This document shows positions 41,822 to 50,664 of a stretch of DNA of 64,000 bases, piece after piece. The stretch is taken from the NCBI GenBank assembly GCA_003506435.1, contig DOAQ01000036.1, forward strand, positions 248,001-312,000, read 5' to 3'. Below the pieces are notes generated by a model that saw only the letters and a list, made by a program, of their open reading frames with translations, was not told the origin of the DNA and did not search any database. Position 1 is the stretch's first letter. Each line of letters begins with the position of its first letter. The position numbers and the translations under genes were made by a program. This stretch comes from Prolixibacteraceae bacterium. GTDB lineage: Bacteria > Bacteroidota > Bacteroidia > Bacteroidales > Prolixibacteraceae.

Positions 41822-44800
41822 ATGAAAAAAAAGCAATTTTTCTATTCCCATTTTTGGGAAAAGGGTAAACAACTACTTAGAATTATGAAAGTAACAGTAT
41901 TGATTTCCTTATGTTTTGTTCTTTATGCGGCCGGGAATTCGTATTCCCAGACAACTAAAATGACATTGAGTCTGAAAAATATGACCGTAAAAGAAGTATT
42001 AAACCAGGTAGAAGATAAAAGCGAATTTATTTTTCTCTACAAGATTGAAGAATTGGACGAAAATAAAAGAGTTAATGTTGAGTTGGTTGATGCTTCAATA
42101 CAGGAAATTTTAGACGAGGTATTGAAAGAACAAAATTTAACCTATGACGTTTATGATCGTCAGGTTATTATTCGAAAGGTGAATAACAACAAATCTCCAT
42201 GGGCAACAACAAGCGCTCAAAATGAAACGATTAGCGGTAAGGTCACCGACTCGTCAGGGCAGCCGCTTCCGGGGGTAACCGTAGTGGTGAAAGGAACTAC
42301 AAACGGTACAATTACCGGTTTCGACGGAAAGTATTCACTTGCCAATATTCCTTCGGATGCTACCTTGATTTTTTCTTTTGTTGGGATGAAAACACAGGAA
42401 ATTGCCATTAGCGGCAAAACAGTGGTGAATGTAACCATGGACGAAGAAGCCATTGGTATTGAAGAAGTGGTGGCGATTGGATATGGTACTGTCAAAAAGA
42501 AAGATTTAACAGGCGCCATATCTTCCCTCACTGGCGAAAAATTGGTTGCCCGCCAGACCGCCCAGATCGGAACGGCGCTGCAAGGAGCATTGCCGGGTGT
42601 TATGGTTACCCGTAATAATTCCCGTCCGGGAGCAGGGGTGACCGTTCGCGTGCGAGGGATCACCTCACTTACGTCAAACGACCCGTTGGTTATTGTTGAC
42701 GGAGTGCCTACCGGTAGCATTGATGACGTTAATCCTTCCGATATCGAAAGCCTGACGGTGCTAAAAGATGCTGCATCGGCTTCAATTTACGGGTCGCGTG
42801 CTGCTGCCGGCGTAATACTGATTACCACCAAACGGGGAGTAAGCGGGAAAGAAAATATCGAATATGATTACAGCTATTCGATGAACCTTCAGACTAAAAT
42901 TCCGGATTATGCAGATGCCGTTACCTACATGAAGGTATTTAATGAATATCTATGGAATGATACTCCGGCAGGAGGTGAATATACCCAGTATTCCAAGGAC
43001 TTGATTGACAATTATTGGACATTGAACAAACAAAATCCCGATCAGTACCCGAATACCAACTGGGTGGACATGTGCCTGAGAAATTTTGCCCCGCGGCAGA
43101 GCCATCAGCTTTCGATTGCCACAGGGAAAGAAAATCTTCGTACCAATCTGAGTATCGGATATGTTGATGAAGATGGGCTTTTAGATGAAAACCAGTCATG
43201 GAAAAGAATGACAGCCCGTTTGAATAATAACCTTACTATCGGGCGCTGGTTTTCAACAACTTTCGATATAAACTTGAAAAGAGAAGTGAATGTAAATCCT
43301 GCTTTCGATTATTTCTACAGGATGCGGTACGAACCACCTATTTTCGCTGGCATTTATTCTGACGGACGTTTGGCCGGAGGTTACAATGGAACGAATGTGT
43401 ACGGAAAAATGATGTATGGAGGGACTGATGAAACTTCGGATAATCAGGTGGATGGCAAAATATCAATTGATATAAAACCATTAAATGGCTTGACTATTAC
43501 CGGTCTTTTTGCTCCAAAATATGACTTCTACAAAGGCAAATTGTTTAATAAGCAAGTACCTTATTATTCTTTCTGGAACGACACAAAAACCACCGAACTG
43601 TTAGATGGAACTGAAACTACAGATTTGAAGGAAACCAGGATTGATAGCTATTCACTTGTTTCGCAGGCCTACATTAACTATGTTAAAAGTATCGACAAAC
43701 ACAATTTAAGCGTGATGTTAGGCTACGAAAATTACTATTATTACCACGAAAATGTAACGGCTTCACGTGGCGAATATGATTTTACCTACTATCCATATTT
43801 GGACGCTGGTCCGGGCAATTTGAAAGATAATTCAGGTGATGCTTACGAAATCGCCCTTCGTTCAGCTTTAGGCCGCTTATTATACAATTGGAATTCAAAG
43901 TATCTCCTTCAGGCAAATTTCCGTTACGATGGTTCCAGCCGTTTCCATAAAGATTATCGCTGGGGATTCTTCCCTTCAGTATCAGCCGGATGGGTAGTGT
44001 CGGAAGAAAATTTCATGAAAAATATTTCTATGATTTCCCATTTGAAATTACGCGCTTCATGGGGACAACTGGGCGATCAGCGAATTGGTAACTATCCATA
44101 TCAGTCAACGCTTAGTTTCAATAATCCAACATTGTACGTCGGCAACACGGTGACCTCTGTACAGGGCGCATCAGCATATCAATATCCGATAAAAGATATA
44201 ACCTGGCAGACGACTGAAACTACAGGATTGGGTATCGACTTGAATACATTTAACAACCGTTTGCATTTTTCAGGCGATTATTCATGGAAACAAACCAAAG
44301 ACATGTTGCTGCAACTCCAGATTCCTACCTATCTGGGATACTCAGATCCCTATCAGAATGCCGGTAAGATGTCGACCAAAGGGTGGGATATTGATTTGGC
44401 ATGGAATGATAAAATCAGCGATTTCCATTATGGGATCAGCTTCAATATTTCTCATTACAAGTCAGAAATGGGCTATCTGAAAGATACCAAGGTGGAAAGT
44501 GCCGGTACGATTACCCGCGAGGGAAGTGAATATTACGAATGGTACGGTTATTTGAGCGATGGAATATATCAGACTGCTGAAGAAGTTGCCGGTTCCCCGG
44601 TTACATCGAGTGTAGTTACCGTTGGCGATGTCCGTTACAAAGACATTAGCGGCCCTGATGGTGTGCCTGATGGTGTAATTAATACTACATACGACCGGGT
44701 ATTGCTCGGAGGTTCGTTTATTCCCCGGCTGAATTATGGCGGGAATATCAACATGGGATACAGGGGTATTGACTTTTTACTCTCGTTTCAGGGAGTTGGT

Positions 44801-45208
44801 GAAAGAAAATCGATGCTGACCGACGAAATGGTACAGCCGATACGAAGCGATTTATACAATGTGCCGGAAATAATTCTGGGTAAATATTGGAGTAAATACA
44901 ATACAGATGAGCAGAATGCAAATGCAAGGTACCCGAGAGCTACCCGTACCGGAATATCGAATAACTATGCTGTTTCTGATTTTTGGTTGATCAACGGGGC
45001 TTATTTCAGGATTAAAAATATTACCCTGGGCTATACACTTCCGAAAGTGTGGATGGGTAAATCGGGAATTGATAAAATCAGGTTTTATGCCAGTTTATCC
45101 GACTTCTTTACAATCAGCCATTTCCCTGCGGGATGGGACCCGGAAGTAAGTTCCAGCAACTATCCGATAACCAAAACAATCACATTTGGCGCTTCTGTTC
45201 GATTCTAA
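41822..45208 (+). CDS. SusC/RagA-family TonB-dependent glycan transporter with STN domain, locus 2
   Basis: The 1128-residue outer-membrane protein has a signal peptide (cleavage near SYSQ), an STN domain (about 45-115: MTLSLKNMTVKEVLNQVEDK), the carboxypeptidase-like domain (about 135-210), the EEVVAIGYGT box, a plug (PLVIVDGVPTG, LTVLKDAASASIYGSRAAAG) and a barrel ending ITFGASVRF. Its regulatory domain shares an identical 20-bp DNA stretch with the locus 1 SusC gene, reflecting strong conservation. With SusD it imports the locus 2 glycan. Confidence 0.96.
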   Translation: MKKKQFFYSHFWEKGKQLLRIMKVTVLISLCFVLYAAGNSYSQTTKMTLSLKNMTVKEVLNQVEDKSEFIFLYKIEELDENKRVNVELVDASIQEILDEVLKEQNLTYDVYDRQVIIRKVNNNKSPWATTSAQNETISGKVTDSSGQPLPGVTVVVKGTTNGTITGFDGKYSLANIPSDATLIFSFVGMKTQEIAISGKTVVNVTMDEEAIGIEEVVAIGYGTVKKKDLTGAISSLTGEKLVARQTAQIGTALQGALPGVMVTRNNSRPGAGVTVRVRGITSLTSNDPLVIVDGVPTGSIDDVNPSDIESLTVLKDAASASIYGSRAAAGVILITTKRGVSGKENIEYDYSYSMNLQTKIPDYADAVTYMKVFNEYLWNDTPAGGEYTQYSKDLIDNYWTLNKQNPDQYPNTNWVDMCLRNFAPRQSHQLSIATGKENLRTNLSIGYVDEDGLLDENQSWKRMTARLNNNLTIGRWFSTTFDINLKREVNVNPAFDYFYRMRYEPPIFAGIYSDGRLAGGYNGTNVYGKMMYGGTDETSDNQVDGKISIDIKPLNGLTITGLFAPKYDFYKGKLFNKQVPYYSFWNDTKTTELLDGTETTDLKETRIDSYSLVSQAYINYVKSIDKHNLSVMLGYENYYYYHENVTASRGEYDFTYYPYLDAGPGNLKDNSGDAYEIALRSALGRLLYNWNSKYLLQANFRYDGSSRFHKDYRWGFFPSVSAGWVVSEENFMKNISMISHLKLRASWGQLGDQRIGNYPYQSTLSFNNPTLYVGNTVTSVQGASAYQYPIKDITWQTTETTGLGIDLNTFNNRLHFSGDYSWKQTKDMLLQLQIPTYLGYSDPYQNAGKMSTKGWDIDLAWNDKISDFHYGISFNISHYKSEMGYLKDTKVESAGTITREGSEYYEWYGYLSDGIYQTAEEVAGSPVTSSVVTVGDVRYKDISGPDGVPDGVINTTYDRVLLGGSFIPRLNYGGNINMGYRGIDFLLSFQGVGERKSMLTDEMVQPIRSDLYNVPEIILGKYWSKYNTDEQNANARYPRATRTGISNNYAVSDFWLINGAYFRIKNITLGYTLPKVWMGKSGIDKIRFYASLSDFFTISHFPAGWDPEVSSSNYPITKTITFGASVRF

Positions 45209-45244
45209 ACCTTGATTTAATTAAACTCTAAAAGCATTATATAT

Positions 45245-47005
45245 ATGAAAATCAATAAATATCTCATCATAATTGGATTGGCTGGGATAACATTGTCGGC
45301 TTGTAATGATTTGGACCTGCAGCCGCTATCCGAAGCCTCTACCGAGACCTGGTATACCGACCGGACCCAGGTTGAAATGAGCCTGAATACCCTTTATCTC
45401 CACCAGTTCTGGCCGATGTTCAAAAACGACTTTTCGACGGTCAGTAACGGAGTCCGTACCATTAGTAACATCATGTCGCTGGATGAACCGACCGATGACT
45501 GGATGAACCGTTCCTCCGTAGTTCCCTTTATTAACGGGACACTGAGTGGAAGTAATTCTACTTTTTTAAGGAATACCTGGAGTTTCAGCTATAAGGCTAT
45601 CAGCCGTTGTAATACGATTTTGGCAAATATTGAAAAATCGAAAGAGAACCTTTCTCTGGAACTTTATGAACGCTACATGGCTGATGCCCGGTTTGTAAGG
45701 GCTTGCCAATATTCAAGGTTGATTTCTTATTTTGGCGATGTAGTATACTTTACCCAGGATTTGGAACTGGAAGAAGGATTTGCACAGGGGCGCGTTGACA
45801 AGCTGGAAGTTCTTGGCCATATCTATGAAGATTTTGATTATGCCATTGAAAAATTGCCGGTAGCCTACGAAAGCAATGAAGTTAAAAGGGGAACAAAAGG
45901 AGCTGCGTATGGGATGAAAGCCCGGGTCGCCCTTTTCTTTAAAGATTATGCTGTAGCCCGCGATGCCGCCAAAGCATGTATGGATCTGGGGGCTTACCAG
46001 CTTTTCCCTGATTTTGGCGAACTTTTTCTGAGCAAAACGAAGAATTCAGTAGAAACGGTATTCGGAATTCCACGTTCTACCGAGTATCTGACCAGTCTGG
46101 CAGGGGGAGCTGTTACTGCTTATTTGAGCCGCAATGTGACTTCTCCTTCAGCTACAGCAAGCCCGTCGTGGGATTTGTTCTGTGCTTTTCTTTGTACGGA
46201 TGGCAAACCAATTGACGAATCCCCGCTTTATGACCGAACCAATCCTTTCAAAAACCGTGACCCGCGTTGCGCCTATACAATTGTTGAATTTAACTCCAAT
46301 TATTTTGGATTCAACTATACGCCTCATCCAGATTCTGCCAAGTGTTGGAGTTATACCGAAAATAAACTGGTAACAAACAAAGATTCAAAAGCCGGTGATA
46401 CGTACGCTTCGTATAATGGCCTGATTTTGCGAAAAGGAATTGATGGTGACTGGAACGATAACTTGGAAGCTGATAACGACAAGTTGATTTTAAGATATGC
46501 TGATGTGCTCCTGATGTATGCTGAAGCAAAAATTGAATTGAATAGCATTGACCAGACTGTATTGGATGCAATGAACATGGTTCGGGCCAGAGCATATAAG
46601 GTGAATTATACGTCAAGTTCATATCCGAAGATAACCGAAACGGATCAGGCGAAGCTGCGCACCATTTTGCGTACAGAGCGTAGAATGGAGTTTGCTTTTG
46701 AAGCCATGCGGTACAACGATATTCTTCGTTGGAAGATTGGTGAAATCGTGTTGAATTATAAGAATTTCGGTTTACCTTCGAGTCTTGCTGCCAGTAAAAC
46801 GTATGTGAAGAATAAATACTGGTTCTTCCCCGGAATCCCGCAAATTGATGAAAACGGATGTCCCGACTTTACGACCATGGCCAACATTTCACAGTGCCGC
46901 ATACTGAGCCAGAGGGTATTCGACGCATCGAAACATTATTTGTGGCCAATTCCATCGGCTGATATTGAAGTTTGTCCAAATTTGAAACAGAATCCGGGTT
47001 ACTAA
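45245..47005 (+). CDS. SusD/RagB-family surface glycan-binding lipoprotein, locus 2
   Basis: The 586-residue lipoprotein (Cys20 in ITLSAC) lies 36 bp after susC. Typical SusD segments are TWYTDRTQVEMSLNTLYLHQFWP, YERYMADARFVRACQYSRLISYFGDVVYF, GAAYGMKARVALFFKDYAVARDAAKACMD and the C-terminal ILRYADVLLMYAEAKIELN and RTERRMEFAFEAMRYNDILRWK. It binds the glycan and works as the lid of SusC. Confidence 0.96.
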   Translation: MKINKYLIIIGLAGITLSACNDLDLQPLSEASTETWYTDRTQVEMSLNTLYLHQFWPMFKNDFSTVSNGVRTISNIMSLDEPTDDWMNRSSVVPFINGTLSGSNSTFLRNTWSFSYKAISRCNTILANIEKSKENLSLELYERYMADARFVRACQYSRLISYFGDVVYFTQDLELEEGFAQGRVDKLEVLGHIYEDFDYAIEKLPVAYESNEVKRGTKGAAYGMKARVALFFKDYAVARDAAKACMDLGAYQLFPDFGELFLSKTKNSVETVFGIPRSTEYLTSLAGGAVTAYLSRNVTSPSATASPSWDLFCAFLCTDGKPIDESPLYDRTNPFKNRDPRCAYTIVEFNSNYFGFNYTPHPDSAKCWSYTENKLVTNKDSKAGDTYASYNGLILRKGIDGDWNDNLEADNDKLILRYADVLLMYAEAKIELNSIDQTVLDAMNMVRARAYKVNYTSSSYPKITETDQAKLRTILRTERRMEFAFEAMRYNDILRWKIGEIVLNYKNFGLPSSLAASKTYVKNKYWFFPGIPQIDENGCPDFTTMANISQCRILSQRVFDASKHYLWPIPSADIEVCPNLKQNPGY

Positions 47006-47015
47006 GCAATATTCA

Positions 47016-47156
47016 GGGCTGAACAAAAAGTCTCAAAGTCTTCATCGTTTGTCACCCTGCCCCGAAATTTCGGGGTATTTCAGGGTCTGCCGATCAGGAT
47101 GTGGAGATCCCGAAACGAGTTCGGGATGACCGAATCAAAGATTTTTTGTTCAGCCC
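47016..47156. repeat. Palindromic interspersed repeat, copy B
   Basis: The outer arms gggctgaacaaaaagtct and agattttttgttcagccc pair with one mismatch of 18. The core (gtcaccctg...cagggtctg.cgatcag...gatcccgaaac.agttcgggatgac) is shared with copy A at 35643-35773. The outer arms differ between copies but both preserve pairing. It fills much of the 320-bp gap between susD and the DUF6259 gene; a small further hairpin (acaggg/ccctgt) lies at 47279-47299. Confidence 0.85.
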
Positions 47157-47325
47157 CTGTTTCCAAAAACTGTTTTATATTCCAAAAAAACAGGGAGTAG
47201 CATTTGAACAACAGATAAACCTAAAAACTCATCTGTAATTAAAAAAAAACCTGAATTGACGCCGGTTACGGGTTGTCAACAGGGGGTTCTGCACCCTGTA
47301 CAATCTCTTTTAAACCTAAATCCGA

Positions 47326-49416
47326 ATGAAAAAAACAAATTTAATCCTGCTGGTATGCTTAATGATCGGTTCATTGAACTTCCGGTTGCATGCAGGGAAC
47401 ATAGTAGAATTAAAAACCTCAGCATCCATCCTGAAAATTGATTCCAAAGGGAACATTACCATTACTCAGGGGAAGGTAGTTCATCTGAATAAACCGATGA
47501 ACCAATTGTGGGCTGTTACCCTAAAAAACAACACCACTGGCAAAGAAACCGTCTTGCTGCCCGGTAAAGAGATAAAACCGGAAAAGAAGGGGGAAACAAT
47601 TGTATTTGTCAAAGAAAATTTTCTGGTCGGGCAAGCGACTATTCCGGTTAGTGCCAAATTCACCATTTCAGTAAAAAATGATGCGTTTTGTTTCACCGGA
47701 CATCTAAAAAACAATTCCAACGATTGGATGATAAAAGAAGTCCGTTATCCGGACATGTCGGGAACTGTTGCGAACGAAAAAGATACTAAAATATACTGGC
47801 CGGTGAGTATGGGTGAGTGCTACGATAATCCGAAAAGTTTTGGCAGCAAAACATCTATCTACCCCGGTACCTGGGGATCAATGCCGTGGTTTTCTATCAA
47901 TTCACAGGGGAATGGTTTGTATTTCGGGTGCCACGACCCGGAACGAGGAAGAAAGGATTTCCACCTGCAATTCGATACCGAAAAATCATTTCAGGCAAAT
48001 TTTACTTTCCCGGGTTACCAGTCTGAATTTACCATTCCTGATGTCATTGTAAAACCCTACACGGGCAGTTGGCACAATGCTTCCAACTATTATCGCGCGT
48101 GGTTTGACGAACATTTCAAATTACCGGAGATTGCCCCCTGGATTCGCGAAAATTCGGGCTTAATGATGGTGATCTTCAAGCAGCAGAACGGGAATATCAT
48201 GTGGCGCTATAACGACATTGATCGTTTATGCGATATTGCTGAAAAATTGAACTTTAAGCTCATCGGCTTATGGGGCTGGGGAGTTGGTGGCCACGACCGT
48301 TTGTACCCGAACTTCTTGCCCGACAACGCGATGGGCGGGCGCAAAGAACTGGAAGCAGCCATCGAACGGGCACACCAACGGGGCTTCAAAGTCATCATGT
48401 ACACCAATGGGAATATCATGGATGCCTCGACTGATTTTTACACGTACAATGGAATTGAAACAGCCCATCTCAACGAAAAGATGGACCTGAATTATGAATC
48501 CTTCATTAAATACAATTATTTAACACCGGTGGTGTTTGCACGGGGTTGTCCCGGCTCAAAAGTATGGCGAAAAGCAATTGAAGATGCCGTATCGAATGTA
48601 AAATCGTATGGGGCCGATGCCGTGCATGTTGACCAGGTTGGCGTAAAAAGCGCCTTTCTGTGCCACTCGACCCATCACGACCACGAACTTCCTCAGGATG
48701 CATTTGCCAAATACCGGGTAAAAATGATGCACGACATCCGCGAAAAATTAAAGAAAGACAATCCTGATTTTCTTCTTATGACTGAAGGAACTACGGACCT
48801 TTTGGTTACCGAAGTGGATGTTTTTCACGGATTGGGCCCGGGAAGTGTGATTACTGCCAATGCTTTTCCTTCGTTGTTCCGGTATACTTTTCCTGAATCA
48901 ATAATTCTTCAGTTGAATGCCATTCCTATGTTGCCTCGATACGATGCCAATTATGCTGCTATTTACGGAATCAGGCACGAAATAATGTGCCGTTACGAAG
49001 CCGATGCTGAATATCTCGCAACGGGTAAAATGCCGGAAAAAGACGATTACAAAACGGTCAACTCGCCGCCTGTGCTGAGCAAAATACTGGAAGTATCGCA
49101 TGATGATGCAACATCGTATGCCCACCAGTTGATGCAGTTTGAAAACGATAATAAAGATTTCTTCAGAAACGGGAAATTTATTGACGAAGAAGGGATTGAA
49201 TACCAAGGAGACGACATCCTTGCAAAAGGTTTTGTAAACGGCAACAAAATAGGTGTTGTGGTTTGGAACCAAAATTTGTCGGAGAAAAAAGTGTTCTCGC
49301 TTTCGGTACCAAACTACCAATTAATCAGTGCATCGGAACCCGGAAAAGCAACAGCCAACCCGACTTCCGCATTGGATGCCAATTCGCTGAGGTTGATCAT
49401 TTTTGAAAAGCAATAG
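47326..49416 (+). CDS. DUF6259 TIM-barrel protein (putative glycoside hydrolase), first copy
   Basis: The 696-residue protein has a signal peptide (cleavage near LHAG), an N-terminal beta-sandwich of about 230 residues and a TIM-barrel domain starting near IRENSGLMMVIFKQQNGNIMWRYNDI, then a small C-terminal beta domain. It resembles DUF6259 proteins. Candidate catalytic residues are Asp436 in GADAVHVDQVG and Glu487 in LLMTEG, both also conserved in the paralogue at 52451. No enzymatic activity can be stated from sequence. It starts the enzyme part of locus 2, 2 bp upstream of the MFS gene. Confidence 0.78.
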   Translation: MKKTNLILLVCLMIGSLNFRLHAGNIVELKTSASILKIDSKGNITITQGKVVHLNKPMNQLWAVTLKNNTTGKETVLLPGKEIKPEKKGETIVFVKENFLVGQATIPVSAKFTISVKNDAFCFTGHLKNNSNDWMIKEVRYPDMSGTVANEKDTKIYWPVSMGECYDNPKSFGSKTSIYPGTWGSMPWFSINSQGNGLYFGCHDPERGRKDFHLQFDTEKSFQANFTFPGYQSEFTIPDVIVKPYTGSWHNASNYYRAWFDEHFKLPEIAPWIRENSGLMMVIFKQQNGNIMWRYNDIDRLCDIAEKLNFKLIGLWGWGVGGHDRLYPNFLPDNAMGGRKELEAAIERAHQRGFKVIMYTNGNIMDASTDFYTYNGIETAHLNEKMDLNYESFIKYNYLTPVVFARGCPGSKVWRKAIEDAVSNVKSYGADAVHVDQVGVKSAFLCHSTHHDHELPQDAFAKYRVKMMHDIREKLKKDNPDFLLMTEGTTDLLVTEVDVFHGLGPGSVITANAFPSLFRYTFPESIILQLNAIPMLPRYDANYAAIYGIRHEIMCRYEADAEYLATGKMPEKDDYKTVNSPPVLSKILEVSHDDATSYAHQLMQFENDNKDFFRNGKFIDEEGIEYQGDDILAKGFVNGNKIGVVVWNQNLSEKKVFSLSVPNYQLISASEPGKATANPTSALDANSLRLIIFEKQ

Positions 49417-49418
49417 CG

Positions 49419-50657
49419 ATGCAGGAAAAACGTTTTCTTAAATGGGAACTTCTGATCTGGCTCTGGATTGCCTTCTTTTTTAACCAGGCCGACCGTCAGA
49501 TCTTTAATATTGTACTGCCGCTTATTAAAGAAGACTTGGGTTTTTCCGATGCACAACTCGGACTGATCGCGTCTGTTTTTGTGCTTTGTGTCGGGATTTG
49601 CACCCCCATTGCCGGTTTTGTGGGCGACTTGTTCAGCCGGAAAAAGATCATTGTGATCAGTATTTTTTTGTGGAGCCTTGCCACTATGTATACGGGCATG
49701 AGCTACACCATATTTCATTTAATCTTATTGAGAAGCGTATCGGTTGGAGGAGGGGAGGCTTTTTACGCCCCTTCGGCCAATGCGCTGATTTCGGAATACC
49801 ACACCAAAACAAGGGCGCGGGCCATGTCTATACACCAGACATCCTTGTACATCGGGATTATCCTGAGCGGGGTGATCGGTGGGTTTATCGCTGAAAACTA
49901 TGGATGGAGAACAGCTTTCTACCTATTTGGTGGGATTGGGATCGTTTATTCGTTCATTCTTATGTGGCGGTTGGCTCCTTCTAAAATTACTCCTGAAACT
50001 ACTACCTTTTCAGAAAGCAAAAAGTTTATCGGCGAGGCATTTAGAATGTTAATTAACAAACCATCAACCATGTTGCTCGGGGTTTCGTTTATCTGCCTGG
50101 TATTCGTCAATGTTGGTTACCTAACCTGGATGCCGACTTTTTTGCATGAAAAATTCAGCCTTTCAGTAACTGAAGCTGGTTTCTCCTCCATGTTTTATCA
50201 TCATATTTTTGCATTCGTAGGAATTGTTCTGGGAGGAATCCTTTCCGACAAACTGGCGCTGAAATCAAAGAATTTTCGGCTGATCATCCAAGGAGCAGGT
50301 CTTTTGCTCGGTGCGCCCTTCATCTTTGGTATGGGCCAGTCAACCACACTTTTTTCTACCTATTTCTGTCTGGCGGCATTTGGCTTGTTCAGGGGAATTT
50401 ATGAAGCGAATTTTATCACCACGCTTTTTGCCACGATAGAACCCCGCTATCGCGCATCAATTAATGGTATTGTGTATTTGTTCGTGTTTGGGGTTGGGTC
50501 GCTGTCACCCTTCCTGCTGGGGTATTTCAAACAATCATTTGGCCTTTCAAACGGCTTGTCGTCAATGAGCTTTGCCTATTTATTGGGCGGAATTTGTGTT
50601 TTGATCGCCTTGAAATGGTTTTTCGGGAAAGACAGTATTTTAAAAACAGTTGAATAA
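49419..50657 (+). CDS. MFS transporter, organic-anion/spinster-like
   Basis: The 412-residue protein has 12 predicted membrane helices. Marks of the anion:cation symporter / spinster-like groups are FFFNQADRQIFNIVLPLIKEDLGFSDAQLGL at the start, FVGDLFSRKKIIVI (motif A), RSVSVGGGEAFYAPSANALISEY and RARAMSIHQTSLYIGIILSG. Relatives carry acidic sugars (hexuronates) and other organic anions. Lying between a hydrolase gene (2 bp) and a SIS-protein gene (7 bp), it probably carries the degradation product of the locus 2 glycan across the inner membrane. Confidence 0.88.
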   Translation: MQEKRFLKWELLIWLWIAFFFNQADRQIFNIVLPLIKEDLGFSDAQLGLIASVFVLCVGICTPIAGFVGDLFSRKKIIVISIFLWSLATMYTGMSYTIFHLILLRSVSVGGGEAFYAPSANALISEYHTKTRARAMSIHQTSLYIGIILSGVIGGFIAENYGWRTAFYLFGGIGIVYSFILMWRLAPSKITPETTTFSESKKFIGEAFRMLINKPSTMLLGVSFICLVFVNVGYLTWMPTFLHEKFSLSVTEAGFSSMFYHHIFAFVGIVLGGILSDKLALKSKNFRLIIQGAGLLLGAPFIFGMGQSTTLFSTYFCLAAFGLFRGIYEANFITTLFATIEPRYRASINGIVYLFVFGVGSLSPFLLGYFKQSFGLSNGLSSMSFAYLLGGICVLIALKWFFGKDSILKTVE

Positions 50658-50664
50658 ATAAAAA

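Noticed and set aside
16832..42273. Identical 20-bp stretch in both susC genes (16832-16851 and 42254-42273) as evidence of recent gene conversion
   Set aside because: It encodes the strongly conserved SGQPLPG segment of the regulatory domain; flanking codons differ at many third positions, so simple conservation explains it.
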